A stretch of DNA of 64,000 nucleotides, taken from assembly GCA_037903475.1 (NCBI GenBank), contig JBAJFG010000124.1, forward strand, positions 1-64,000, in the 5' to 3' direction. Source of the stretch: Ancylostoma caninum (Eukaryota; Nematoda; Chromadorea; Rhabditida; Ancylostomatidae). Position numbers and translations under genes: made by a program. The notes below the pieces were generated by a model. That model saw only the letters and a program-made list of their open reading frames with translations, was not told the DNA's origin and searched no databases. Below are positions 30,001 through 42,383 of the stretch, piece by piece; position 1 is the first letter of the stretch, and each line of letters starts with the position of its first letter.

Positions 30001-32844
30001 ATCTGGCTTCTTATTAGGTGGATATTGAAAAATGGTATTGAAATTTTCCTTCGGATCTGGTCACTTTCGTTTCAACTGAACATTTTGCATGATTATATGG
30101 GAATCTCCCGCTTTTTTCTTGCTTTTCTTTTTTTTAATGTAAAGATTTGGAGTAGCACGAAGTACATACAAAAGTGCGAAACTCCTTGTTTGACGTAGAG
30201 GCGTTGAATTGTTTTAAAAAAAAATGTCTACTAGAGAATTAGTAGTCCGAGTGGATTCTGTAGATCGGAATTTTGAAGCCTCTACCTTCACTGAGTGGGT
30301 CGAGAAAAATTCCAGAAATATACTTCATAAAATACATTATGGGTTCACCAAAGGCGCTTTTCTTGTCTCCGCTTCTAAGCGTATTACCATTTTCCATGCA
30401 AGCTTGAAGTTATTCCTGAGTTAACTTACTCAAGAAAATTAGAAATTGCGTTTGCGTGAATGTGCGTGGGTTTGGTATAAGACTGGTAAAATCATGGATT
30501 GCTCTGGATTCTGCCTGGAAGTTTTATTAACTAATGCAACATGTTCCGAATTGTTACGCGTAGATTTTGATGGATTTATCTTTTGCGGGTAAGAAAAAAC
30601 AATTGATTTAAGAAAATGTTTTGGACGAGCATTTTTTCTTATTCATGGGAATTACATCTTCCAGTTTCATTCAGTTTCCAGTTTCTTGGGCTTCCTGAGA
30701 AATTCTTGTAATCCTGCCCGTTCAGTCCTTCTGCCTTGCATCCCATTTTTTCCTCATCATCCGTTTGCTGATTTCCCTATCTCCACTTAATTCTTTTCGT
30801 TTGATAAGAATTACTTCTTTATGGTTCTACGTGCCATGAGAAATTCGTATCTGGATGATTTGGGCTTTAAGCTTTTCATTCAGGTAGAGAAGGACCTATC
30901 CACCTTGGCTGTTGGTACCCCGTACCCCAATCTTGCACATATTGCACTAGGATTTGAAGGGGTCGGATACAGGTTTGCTAATCTCTTTTGATGATGTATT
31001 TGCAAGGCTGCAGACGATAATTCCATATTGCAGAGATCCTGATTTCGTCGCGTTTTGCGTGCTGCATATGCTGCTGGGCGGTGGAGGTTCATTCTCAGCT
31101 GGTGGTCCCGGAAAGGGAATGTACACGCGACTCTACACTGATGTCATGAATAGGTGCTGATTAAAGGTTTCGATGACGTTGGGAGCTATTGCGTAGTTTT
31201 CTTTTGAATTGACGCATCAATTTAATAGAATTATGCTAATGAGGTTTCAATTGTTGTCTAGATGTCACTGGATCTATGGCGCGACAGCCTATAATCACTC
31301 ATACGCTGATGCTGGACTGTTTTGTATACATGCCAGCAGTGATCCAGAACAGGTATGGATGTCAACAAATGACTAGCGGGCATACAGTTGATACTTGATA
31401 CCACCATACTGGTACTTTCAGATTAATGACGTCCTTATTATTATCCTTGATCAGTTCTTTAAACTGCTTAAAGGCGTAGAGAAAGCGGAACTCCAACGGC
31501 ATGTTGTTTACCAATTTGTAATTCACGAGTTTCTCGAGGAATGATCCCTGATTACAGGGCAAAAATCCAGCTGAAATCCCAGTTGATGATGAATCTGGAA
31601 GTTCGACCAGTGATGTTCGAAGATCTCGCACGACAAGTGATTGGTCATGGTTATAGGAGAAAACCTCAGGAGTACTTGGAGAAGATTGGTGGGTTCCTTT
31701 GATTGTTATTCTAGCTTTCTTCACTCAGGCTTAGCTTTTTATTCACAGAATGTAGGGGAAATTTCAATGTATATATTTAGGTTCGTCCTTAAGTTGAGAT
31801 TTCTTGGAACTGTAATGATGTTATGATGAGTTAGTTTTGAAAGTGCATTTGAAGTTTGATGGTTTGACTTCTCATTCAAAGTTTCAGTCAAACAATTATA
31901 GGCGGCCAGGAAGTTTTACTAGTAAGGCAACAAACCTAACCTGTGTTGCGTATTTTTATTATGTGGGAGTAATGTCAGTAATTAGTGATTCAGAGCTGTC
32001 TATATGGGTGATCTCACTTTCGGAGGAATATCGAAGTTTTGATGTGTTCTGGAATATCCTAGAGCGACTCAGGTTCAGCGCGGGCATTAAAACCCCTGAG
32101 TTCCCTTGGAATCCTTTAATCGCAGGGATTCTGGCGTAAGTAATGTTGCAGGATTAGGTTGCTCCACTAAGATACTTGATTGGAATTCTGCAGTAATATC
32201 TGATTTCAAGCACAAGTAATGTACTAGGGATTTAGTACAATGACCAATCCGGGTTAAAGGATATAGATGATAAGGTTTAGCGGGCTTCATCGCTTATGAT
32301 TTTGGTCCAGTGCAATAAGCACCAGTTTAAATACTAGAAATAATGCTGGATTCAGACGTCAACGTGGTAAAAACTCTTATTCCCTAGGATGTGAATGACG
32401 TTGTTGAGATTCTAGGCTAGTTGCGAATGCAACCCTCCTATTGGTGCAAAAGTTGTGGGCGGTGCATTCTGCAGTTTTCTGCACGGTATATGCCCTGCTT
32501 GTTGCAGGAGCTTTTTTCTAGTTGTATTTCCAATCGTTTTGAAATTAATCGGTTTTGAAGACAAAGTAACGGCCGAGGATATTGTACGGATCGGGGAGCG
32601 GATGCTATCCGGACGGCCGTCATTGGTTGGATATGGAGACATCGCTAAGCTGTCGGTGAGCTTCACGTCATTTTTCTGAGATCAAAAGCTCACAGACGCC
32701 CTATTTTAGGCACTTTAAGCTCTTCTGCTTAAGTAGTTTCTGGTTTAACAAGTAGGTTTACAGAGTTATGAGGCTCTGGATGATGCAGTTGCTCACCGAC
32801 GTCTGCAAGGGCTTGTAGCTAAGAAGAAGGCATTTGGATGGTGA
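24077..32844 (+). CDS. mppa-1: Mitochondrial processing peptidase alpha subunit
   Basis: Fifteen in-phase exons: 24077-24151, 24237-24396, 24595-24674, 24989-25072, 25132-25233, 25286-25381, 25524-25653, 25719-25870, 30884-30972, 31034-31153, 31262-31352, 31422-31498, 31558-31688, 32561-32655, 32764-32844. They give 520 residues, matching the family length (about 525). The first 25 residues ([16 protein letters not shown]...) are an Arg/Ser-rich mitochondrial presequence. The inverzincin site of the beta subunit (HxxEH) is replaced by HIVEK (97-101), as expected for the non-catalytic alpha subunit. The substrate-gripping glycine-rich loop [15 protein letters not shown] is intact (338-352). 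[10 protein letters not shown] and [11 protein letters not shown] are also conserved. It acts in the matrix with MPP-beta to cleave presequences. Intron 12 uses a GC donor; intron 8 is 5 kb. Confidence 0.96.
25871..30883. other. Large intron 8 of mppa-1
   Basis: A 5013-bp intron; almost all other introns in this gene are under 900 bp. I find no nested gene. It has scattered degenerate GGAAA/CCAGG-type words, a short G run at 29777-29788, and direct repeats of TTGAAGGTAACTT(T/C)TTTTGGTGG at about 29726-29776. ORFs here (27526-27720 minus, 29237-29440 minus, 29509-29795 plus, 30224-30424 plus) have no motifs or flanking splice sites. Confidence 0.6.
31499..31557 (+). other. GC-AG intron 12 of mppa-1
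   Basis: Exon 12 ends ...GAACTCCAACG and the intron begins GCATGTTG; it ends ATTACAG before GGCAAAAATC. Joining CG to G restores an Arg codon and the conserved (E)[11 protein letters not shown] stretch found in MPP-alpha proteins (ERAKTQL in vertebrates). No GT donor in the region gives the right phase: the next GT, after CAT at 31502, would break the frame. The length is 59 bp, typical for nematodes. Confidence 0.75.
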
Positions 32845-33904
32845 GCGGAGGCTGGGCTGTATGAGCAACTGTCGAGATACTGTTTAGAAGTGCTTAGAGA
32901 ATGCCGAGGTCCTTATTTTGTTTGTTAGGTTTCTCTAAAATTCTCCAAAGGCTTTCTTTGTACATTATAAGATTAACTGCTCGTAAATGATCTGTGCATC
33001 TAAATGTTCGTTGTTGAGTGATTATGATGACGTCACGTTGTCGTTTTTGTTGTTGTACAGAAAAGTTCATATAGTAAATATGAGGTATAGGAGATGTGTT
33101 GAGATATTTTTGAGATTTATTGGAAGAATCATCTAAACTGAACATACAACAAAATTAACGAATTGAACTACCGCAATGTAAATGACAATTATTGCCTCAA
33201 GAAGCTCTAACAGTGGTGTATGTGGGTGTGTGTTGGTGGTTTATTGCGATTTTATGAAGTAATGCTTGAAGCCGTAAGTGGAAGATATACATATAGCAAT
33301 ATGAACATAATCTGTAAACAATACTTCAAATGTAAAAAGCTAAACATATTACTTTAATGGAAATGGTGGGAGTTCTGGAAAAGTTCGTTTTTTTTTCTTC
33401 CTGGAAAAAAGGTCTGTACTTGTTGCATAGTATGTACTTCCATAGTGATTTGTGTTCGTGTAAACAAGAGAAGAAGAGAAAAATGAGACAAAAAATGTAG
33501 AAAATATGACATCTCAAATAATCAGGCATGGAGACAATGATTCACACATCCACGTCTACTGCTAATCGTCAGTAGAGATCATGCTTGAAGGCGCATCGAT
33601 AAGTTAGCGATAAAGCAACACATGCACTACCTACACATAACTACTGAATACTACTTACAATTTGTATTTTCTTTTAATATTGAAAGAGGGTGAGAAAATG
33701 TCAGTCAAAACACACCGGGGGGACGCGATGAACGTGTTTCAATCGAAGGCAGACATGACAGCGGCAAAGACTAACGAATGGCGATTCGGCTTTCTGTGGT
33801 TGATTTTGGTTGCTGCAGGGGAAGGGGGGGGGTATTCTCAACAAAAATATACTACAATATACAACATGCGAACTGCGCGGGGATATGTCTCTAGTAAAGA
33901 TGCG
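32845..33904. other. Convergent spacer between mppa-1 and alr-1
   Basis: About 1.06 kb holding both 3' untranslated regions. No gene is seen. It contains a GTGTATGTGGGTGTGTGTTGG run near 33216 and a G-rich tract (GGGGAAGGGGGGGGG) near 33819. I cannot place a poly(A) signal with confidence for either gene. Confidence 0.5.
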
Positions 33905-36900
33905 TTACTCGTTCTTTGTCGGCGAGTTGATCAGGGTTGAGAGGTCGGAGAAATTCGCCGACGAGGTGGACGTTGCCGGCGACGTGGTGGTCGCGACGGC
34001 TGCCGCCGGCGACGACGTGGTCGGCGACGCTGTGCTGCTCGGCGTCGCTGCCGACGCCGCCGCCACCGCTGCTGCTGCAGTGACTGCGGCGGCGGCGGTC
34101 GTTGTCGGTGTGAGCTGCTTGCACATCTCGTTCAGTCGCGACATGTGCTGGAGATACATGAGCTGTTGTGTTTGTGGCATGGTCGCCATGACCATGTTGA
34201 GCACGTCCTGTTGCATAAGTGGCGACGGGAATGGCATCGCGACTGCCGGCGGGATGATAGGCGTAGCTGCTGCTGCCGCTGCTGCAGCCGCCGAAACTGC
34301 CGGAGTGACTGCTGGCGATTGTGGACGTCGCACTGCTGCCGCTGCCAGCATCGCACTTGGTGTCATCAGCAGCGATTCGGCTGAAACAAACAGGATATCA
34401 GTTATCAAGAAATATAAAACCACATGAATGATTTTAGGACTATTTCTGAATTATTCTGACGATATGAGGTTCAACTTATTTTATAGAGCAAAAGCTAGGT
34501 GGAGGTTATTTTCCCGCTGGATTGACTTTGACAATTGTGCAGCATGAACACGACCAGAATAGCGTTACACGTCGAGTTCAGACACTTTGGGTATCTCCCC
34601 CCAATCGCTGCCATCCTTCCTTCAATTGCTGTTAAGAGCTGGAAAGCTTCAACAACAATGGAGCGGAGGATTACAGCATTTGGAGAGATAACCGTGGGCT
34701 TTGAATTCAACTTTTTTCGCTGTTCATGCTGCGTTTCTGCTGCATAGTTTCCGGAGTAGATTTGGATTCAGGATTGAGGATAGAATCAAGACACTAGCGC
34801 TGTTTTTTTTTCTGAGCTACTAGAACTGCTTCCGCGAACCCTAAAATCGCTTGAAATATCCGATGCCCTCCCTCACTATGACTTTACCTGGATATTTTCG
34901 CCTAAATTGTACCCTTTTTTTCTTTAATATTCTTATTCGTTAGGATATTCACACACTTTCGAGCACTAAAAACGCTTTCCCGAGTTTTCTCCCCGTTATT
35001 GAATCTGAATCTTGTTATACGTTCTTTTTTTGTTGTTATCTAGACTGTGAAAGTACGCAGTTCAATTAGAAAAGCATAGAATAAGGCCTAATGAATAGAA
35101 CTGCGAGTTAATATGTGGCATCTAGGAGAACATGTGATTTGAGTTGGAACTTCCGCTTGAATACTGAAGAATCCAGTGACACTCTGCTATCGTGGACAAC
35201 TGAAAATTGCCTAACTAAAAGTTGAAGATGTAGGTCTAGAGATTGCGAAAATCCCTGCTTTTTTAGTTCGCTTTCGCGGGGAATCTTCTTCTCCAGCCAT
35301 AGCTACTTCTTGAATCCGAAATTTTGCATTCCATAGAAGGAAGAACTCCAATCCAACCAAACATGAAAGAATTATTACTAACTGCCATCCATTTAGTGGG
35401 TAAATTTTGTTAGCGAGTAAACCACGTTTTGTGGATATGATCAAACATCAATTCCTCTGCATTTCCTTTGAAGTATGTCCTCGTTGCCCTTGGATTTCTT
35501 CAGTAATGTGATTTGGAGCTTATTAAATCTACATTCTTCTTGCGTCACTGCTTAGAATCTAGATTTTCCAGGAAAAACAGGATATCTACAACGTGAAGGA
35601 GACTTCATCCTAGTTGGAAAGAAGGTGATTCTTTACTTCTGTCTATCTATCTCTCTAGGTTTACCAGTAGCTCACCTGCAGCTTGAGCGACATGATTCAT
35701 AGTGTGCTGATTCATGACGGCCATCAGCTCCTGATTCAGCATCATCGGATAGGGCAGCTCACCCATCGGTGTCGGATGCGGGTATGGATGATGGCTGCTT
35801 CGCTCCTGTTTGCGGAATTTGGCACGACGGTTTTGGAACCAGACCTGGAACAGATCCACGTATTAACGAGTGGCGAATCGTGGTGCTCGGGTGCTTTGCT
35901 GGCCACCGACTAGTATCGAACGTGGGCTAGTAGTAGGACGGCGGACAATTATGAGCGTTCATTATGGGATCATTATTAGAGCAGATTTAGATAACGCGAT
36001 GGGTGGCTCGTTAACTAATGACTCAATATCTATGGTAATCTTCGCGAATAGAAGCAATTCATATTGCTCGGCGCTTGATTTCGGCAACCGCGCATTCAAA
36101 AAAAATGAGAAAAATCCAGGATCACCTTGTGGCGACACTCAGTGCAATATTTACTTTCTTACGATTTTAAACCGAAAAATATTAATAATTTCTTGCATAG
36201 AGCAGCAGATGAAATGTGGGCAATCAGTTTATCGGAACAGTTACCCAAAAATCTTCTGAAAACTAAACGCTCAAGGGAGAAGACCGTTGTACTAGTGGGC
36301 GTGAGTGGGATTATATTTTCAGGATCATTGCTTGCTTTAACTTGGCTGCGGTAAGATTGTTCAAGAAAGGAATGGAGCCGAGAAATTTCGTGCCTCAGAT
36401 GTATCCAAGAAATATCGAGCTCTATTCCACAAAAAATGCGAGGCAGTTTTCACTCCCAGCATGTGCGAGTATGGTTTGAACGGACTTTCAAAGAAGGACT
36501 GTGCAGAATTTCCAAATCCTGACAAATCGGCTTATTCGTAATCCGACTAATTCCAACAATTAAAACATTGTTCGTCAGGGCCGAGATCGTGTCAGGCTTC
36601 CACTAGTGGAGCTTTCATTTTTTATGGATTTTTGCTAGTTTGCCAATTGATCAGTTAAAGTGCACAAAATGCACTGTTTCTTTGCTATAATTACTCTATG
36701 AAAAAGTGGAAGAAGATCGATTTGTAACTGAATTACACTGCACAACCTGTAGTTTTTGCCGGATTTCAATCCACGAGAATTTAACCTGAAATGGGGAGGA
36801 AAGCTGGAAATCTCACGCTACACACTAGCAAAAGCACTGTCACTATGAAGGCATACGGTACTGTACTACATGATTGCGTAATTCAAAACAGCTTTATGCA

Positions 36901-39643
36901 CGAGTAAGAAGAAATGTCCTATAAACGACATCGTCAACAAATCATCCGTGAAATCCCCAGAATTTCATCGGACGACTACTTAATAAGCTTAGGTTTCAAA
37001 GTTCTATAATTGAATTCTTCGAAAGAAATCACACATAATAAATGTGCGCATCCGCTCCTTTACCGTGAAGTACAATAGCGCTTTGATGTTGTTTGATGTT
37101 GCGTTTTATAAACATTGACAATGCCTTTAGAATTCAAAGTAGTAATGGAAAAAGTATCACTGAATAAGGATTGTGTAGCTCAACACTAAACAACATGTAG
37201 TTTGAGGTTTAATTTTTGTTTTTTTTCTCTTTTCTATAAATGCTGAGTCAGTTTCTTCGCGGAACAGTTCACTGTAGCAGGTGGCCGTTCCACTGCAGAA
37301 GCCCACCTAAGTGCTTTGGAGACCACCCAGGTGTCAAGAATTAATACGAACCTGTACTCGAGCTTCGGTCAGCGTGACCCGTTGGGCAAGTTCTTCCCTG
37401 AAAATGTTGGAATAAGTCAGGAATATCTTCTTCGTCTTCTGGATTTTCGCAGTTTCGCACCTCAGTGAGCGATTCGGGACGTGGCGCGATTTGCCTCGCG
37501 CGTCGCAGCGTAGATTTTATCGCTGTCCCCGGTTCGTGTTCAAATTGCACGGTAATTGATTTGAGGACCACCGCTAATTGATTGCTAACAGGTGGCGGTG
37601 TGTCTTTCGAGCAGACCACTTCCAATTAGACCACCGTTCGTATTATTCCGTTCGTAGGCAGTGTGAACGAGTCAAAGTGCAATAGTGATTCGCATTCATC
37701 GCACGCTCGTCTATCCCCCGCTCGCGCTCAACGTCACCGCCTAATTACTCATTATCATAACGAACTCATGAAAAACGACTGTCATGAGGGAATACAATTA
37801 GTGAGACACGCGCGATATGCTACAAAATACGCGCACACGTACAAAGAAACGGTCTGCGAAGCTCAGAAGTTCTGCAACAGAACTGGGGTTGTTGTGTGAG
37901 TCTCAACTTGAGCTTTTGCCCCGTTTCACCCTCGGATTGCCGAGGTAAACGCAATAATTAATAGTCGTCAAGTCATCAACAATAGTCAATTAGGCTCGCA
38001 CGCAAACGCGGGGCGATATTTGATGCGTATGCGTGTTACGCTAATTGCTTCGAAGGACTTGTAAACGATTTGGTGACCACTGAGGGATAGCTAGGAGGCG
38101 GGAACAAAACGCCACTAGTATCTTACATGTCGAAAAAGGGCGAAAAGAACCACTGAATGGGGCCACCTTGCGCTTCAGAAGCATCTACACGGCCCACCCA
38201 AGTAGTCTTCCAAGAACGCAGCCGTAATTCAGACGAGCGATTGTCGCTCATTACCGCGCGGTTCGGTAACGAGCGCGACAGCTGTTGCATGGAATTCGAA
38301 TTTGATGGAGAGAAAAAACCGAAATCCTCAATGAGGTTGTGCAAACAGCGATCTCTGTCCAAGAGCATGCCGCATCTAAATCATCAATTGCGAATATTAA
38401 CGTGATTAGTGAGGGATTTAGCGAGTAAATCGCCTGCTCTCGCGTCATCAAACCCCTCTCCGCGTTATCATGATAGCTCCTGGATCTGCCGATGAGTCCA
38501 TGAGTAGCGGATTCGCCGACCATCGCCGATGTTGCGTACTTTCCACAAACACACGCCATCATGCCGTCGCACAATCCTCTTTTTTTCTGGGGGTAACACG
38601 AGCAGACCGCGTTTTTTTCTGCTATCATCGCACATCATTGGAATGTCAGCAATGTCTCCTGCGCACCTCACCGATATCCGCATCCCAGGCAGGCATCTTT
38701 GCAATCTGTGTGCACCGACGTCGCGTGTCGACGTAGCCGCGCGAATTGACACTCAATTAGAGGCATATTCGCAGCCCCAATGTGTGAGAGTTTCATGCAA
38801 TTTGCGCTATTACATAATGCGGCAAAGTGAGCTTAATGGCACAACTCGTAGAGACGTAAATAGATTTCCTCGAGCACCGAAAGTCAACGCCAACGTGCTG
38901 CCGCACCCCGTCCCGCATCCACTACTCACTCCGGGCATACTGTATGCGAGTACAAATTGTGTACGATCGAATTAGTCGAACCTGGTGAACACATCCGGAT
39001 AGTGCGTACGAGCAAACACCTTCTCGAGTTCGTCCAGCTGGTAGGCGCTGAACGTGGTTCGGTACCTGCAAATGGGTGCGATTCGCTGTGCGTTGCGCGA
39101 TCGCAGCGGTTGCCTATCGGCGACGCCTACCTTCGCTGTTTTCTTTTGCCGTTCTCATCTGGACTCTCGCCTCCGTCGTCTGAGATATTCAGCGAGTCTC
39201 GTTGTTCGGATACTGACGGTGCCGCTTCGTGCATAACTAAACACAGCGTTGCAGACGTGGCGCAAAAACGTGTGAAAATTAAAATTCGAAATTTGAAAGG
39301 TGGACAACTCGTCCGCACCTGGTTTCTCCTCCCTTCGCTCCTCTTTATTGTCCGTTTTCGTGAGAGAAGCGATGGCGAATGGACTGTCAAAGGGAACAGG
39401 CGGTTTTACCAAAAGTGGGGAAGTAACGCCGAATTGTGCCTAAGAATCAGGGAAGACTAGTGCTGGTTGGGAGCGGAGTAAGGATTACGAAAGTACCTGG
39501 AACTGCTCGAGTTGCTTCGCCATGTCCGGCCTCATCACCAGCTGCGCCATGTTCATGATGTTGGAGAACTCGTTGCTCTTCTGGCCGAATATGCTGGATG
39601 GCTCGAACTTCTCAGTGGTGCCCTGCGAGACCTGCTCGGACAT
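33905..39643 (-). CDS. alr-1: Aristaless/ARX-type paired-like homeobox transcription factor
   Basis: Seven in-phase minus-strand exons: 39497-39643, 39319-39439, 39131-39236, 38982-39065, 37352-37397, 35676-35844, 33905-34380. They give 382 residues. The homeodomain (123-182) starts [20 protein letters not shown], includes [16 protein letters not shown] and ends [16 protein letters not shown], with Gln at homeodomain position 50, so a TAATTA-type site is expected. The sequence and the trailing [10 protein letters not shown] point to nematode ALR-1, the aristaless/ARX orthologue that specifies sensory, touch and GABAergic motor neurons in C. elegans (family knowledge). An acidic patch ([15 protein letters not shown]) precedes the domain. 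The C-terminal exon is rich in Ala/Thr/Ser/Pro, with runs of up to nine Ala. I see no OAR motif. The start is the first in-frame ATG, 10 bases after a TTTCAG acceptor (39655-39654). Confidence 0.93.
35845..38981. other. Introns 4 and 5 of alr-1 (interrupting the homeodomain)
   Basis: Two introns of about 1.5-1.6 kb flank the 46-base exon at 37352-37397. The DNA from about 37.4 kb onward becomes CG-richer and contains homeodomain-like cores, for example TAATTA at 37742-37747 and 37955-37960. The ORFs here, including 38529-38975, are not supported as exons. Confidence 0.5.
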
Positions 39644-39653
39644 CAAACGAGAT

Positions 39654-39655
39654 CT
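39654..39655 (-). other. Splice acceptor just upstream of the alr-1 start codon
   Basis: Minus strand GAGTTTCAG is followed by ATCTCGTTTG and then ATG. It could receive a spliced leader or a far-upstream 5' exon. A candidate partner exon with a good donor is at 56659-56825, but it would be untranslated in the joining phase. Confidence 0.5.
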
Positions 39656-39787
39656 GAAACTCGCTAATTAGCCGCATACACAACACGTACAAATGTCTAT
39701 TATTAACGTAATACGCAAACACGAGCACTGAACGGAAACAATAGGAGGATGAGCTGAGGTAAAGGAGGTAGAAGAGGACAAGTTGAC

Positions 39788-39847
39788 GTGTGTGCGTGTG
39801 TGTGTATGTGAGTGTGGTAGTCAGGAGCGACGTGTGTGTGTGTGTGT
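39788..39847 (+). repeat. GT-rich microsatellite
   Basis: Interrupted (GT)n tracts (GTGTGTGCGTGTGTGTGTAT and GTGTGTGTGTGTGTGTGC) directly upstream of the first alr-1 coding exon. A related CA-rich tract lies at about 42354-42383. Confidence 0.8.
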
Positions 39848-42353
39848 GCTTCATTAGAAGACTGTATGATGATGATAATAGCCTTAAACGATAACTTTCA
39901 TAATTCAATGTATACGAGGCTGTTGGGCGTCGAAATTGGCATGCAAAGTGCTTCACCACACCATAAATCAGCACCGCCGAAGGCCTCAATCTCGAGTGAT
40001 ATACGTAGTGCGATAAAACGAATTAGGCGGTCCCGACGTTGTTTTAAATATAACGCGGCGTTTTAGTGAGCTATATTTAACTGGGCGGCCGCTCGAATAC
40101 TTAGTGATCGCTACCTGTGTGGCCGGCCAGACACGAACATACACGTATATATACAAATTGCATATGTACGTCGTCGGACATGGTGCAATTATCCGGCGAC
40201 AGGTATCATACGCTGCTTCCACTCTAGGAGTTTTTACTTCACAAATGATGAGGTAAACGATTTTAAACGGATTATAATTGAGCGGTGCCCAAGGGCTCGA
40301 GAAGAAAGGCTGTGATTTCCGAGGAGAAAAAACTGCAACACTCGAGAGCTATATCAGAGATGGCAGTGGCTGAGGTGAAGGAATTCAAATAAAACATATA
40401 GAACCTACAGAGCTTAGAACGATTCCAACAAAAATACCTCGAAAGTAATTACTTAAACAAGCACATTGCCACAGCCAGCTAACACGAACTCGCTTTTCCC
40501 ATCATTCTCCTCGTTTCGCATTTGAAAAGGAAATAGGCTGGTTAGTTTGTTATATAATTGGAAAGCGCATTACAAAAAATTGGTAGGAGTGATTCAAAAA
40601 ATAGTTATTGCAAGTATCCACGTGTAAGAGTAGGATAGATTCATTAAAAATCCACGTAACTATGAATTATTAATTCACTTACATTTGCAGTGTTGATTGC
40701 TAATTTACAACTGGAGAGAAAAAGAACAGAAAGGTGAGAAGAATCACCTCGTATTAATGGATGACGTGGAATACTTAACACTCAAAAATCGTAGTAATCG
40801 CATCGCAGGATAAACAGTCCGAAAAATCCAGAAAAAAAAGCTACACAACACAGCTACGACTAAACTGTTAACATAGAATCGCATAGCGGAGTCACATTAA
40901 ACAATGACGCAATTTAGTGGCATTTTCATGCGCTGATTGCTGTATAGAGAAGAAGTCAACGATGATCAATTGAGGATTTCGTGGATAACGAGCCGAAGTG
41001 GGAAGTCTCCTTTATGTGTTCGGCTACTAGCGTTGGATATCGCGTTGACGAGCAATCGCTCGCCAGCGCGATATCCAGGCGATGAGCGAGCGAGTGTGCA
41101 AGCCACCAAGTTCGTGCAGTAGAGCACACGACGAGGTGCGATTGAGTGCCGACAGCGTTGAGTCTCAGTTGGTATATCCGCGATAATTGAATAAATTAAT
41201 GAGATTGCGAGGTGGCGCAGCATTAGTGAGAATCGTGGTTATTAATTTAACACTGCATAATCCGTGTCCGTTATATGTGAAACACACCACGAACACACGA
41301 GGGGAGGCGCACGTGCGATTAGAGCCGATGATTGAGTTGAGATATGACGATACGACGCCGAGTTACGATATGAGAAACCTCGACACGGTGTGTGTAAAAA
41401 TAGTTCAGATCCAGAATCGCACCGTGGTGTCGAGTGACGAGAGGAAATAACGCCAATAAGCGCAGTCGCCAGACAACACATCACCGAAGCCAGTGCGTGT
41501 GTGTGAAAATATGGACAGGCCTACTGACAACGCTAACAATGCGTGACAGTGCGTTTTCTGGATGCTGCTGTTCCTGGATGGCTACTCGGGTAAGTTGAGG
41601 CGGCTTGTGCTGTGTCTAGGTGAGGTGAGTGCGTGAGGTGTGCGTTATGTGTTGTATGTGCCTCCCACGATTGCCGAGCGAAAAAACTCGCGCACCGGGC
41701 CTCGAAAAACGTACCATTTATCACCATTGCAAATCAAACGCTACATTCACTCACTACGTACGTGACTGTCACATTTTGAACCACTTGCTCACCCCACTGA
41801 TCCTCGTCAACTTTGCTGGAATGAGGATTTACAAGGGGAATTCAATGTATGTGCGTGGGTGCCTGGCTCAGAAGGCACCTCGTCCAGGCGCTCACATCAC
41901 TACGTGGGATGATCCCAAGGCGATCAAATCTAATTCTGGAGAGTAGGATATCATAGGCGAAGCACGGCGCACGCATGATGTGATTAGAATGCGGACGATG
42001 ATAACTCACCACGGATCGAGTCATGTCAGTGAGCGGTTCAAAAACGGGCAACACACACACAATACCGTCAGCGTCAGCGCGACACGAGAGAGTACATGGT
42101 TGTAGGCAGTCCGAAGAATGTTATGATACAATTAGAAGCGCACAAAACATCGACGACAACGACGGCGCTGCAACCGCAACTTTGCCGCCGCCGCGACGCG
42201 ATGCGACACACGGTAATGAGTGTGGGAAAATCGCGCGAAACGCGCACTTTGTCAGCGCGATTCAGTGAGGTAACACGAGGAAACATATGTACGTACACGG
42301 ACGTGCGACGGACGCAACCACGAACGAACGAATGAACGAACGGCGACTGATCG

Positions 42354-42383
42354 CACGCACACACACAAACACATACACACACA
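42354..42383 (+). repeat. CA-rich microsatellite
   Basis: Imperfect (CA)n: CACGCACACACACAAACACA then TACACACACAC. It generates the VCVCVC-type spurious reverse-strand peptides. Preceded by a short (GAAC/GAAT)n run at about 42320-42340. Confidence 0.8.

Noticed and set aside
33810..34427. 205-residue Ala/Val-rich ORF on the plus strand
   Set aside because: It is the antisense shadow of the alr-1 C-terminal exon.
38529..39460. Long plus-strand ORFs across alr-1 exons
   Set aside because: Antisense to in-phase alr-1 exons at 38982-39439, with no motifs of their own.
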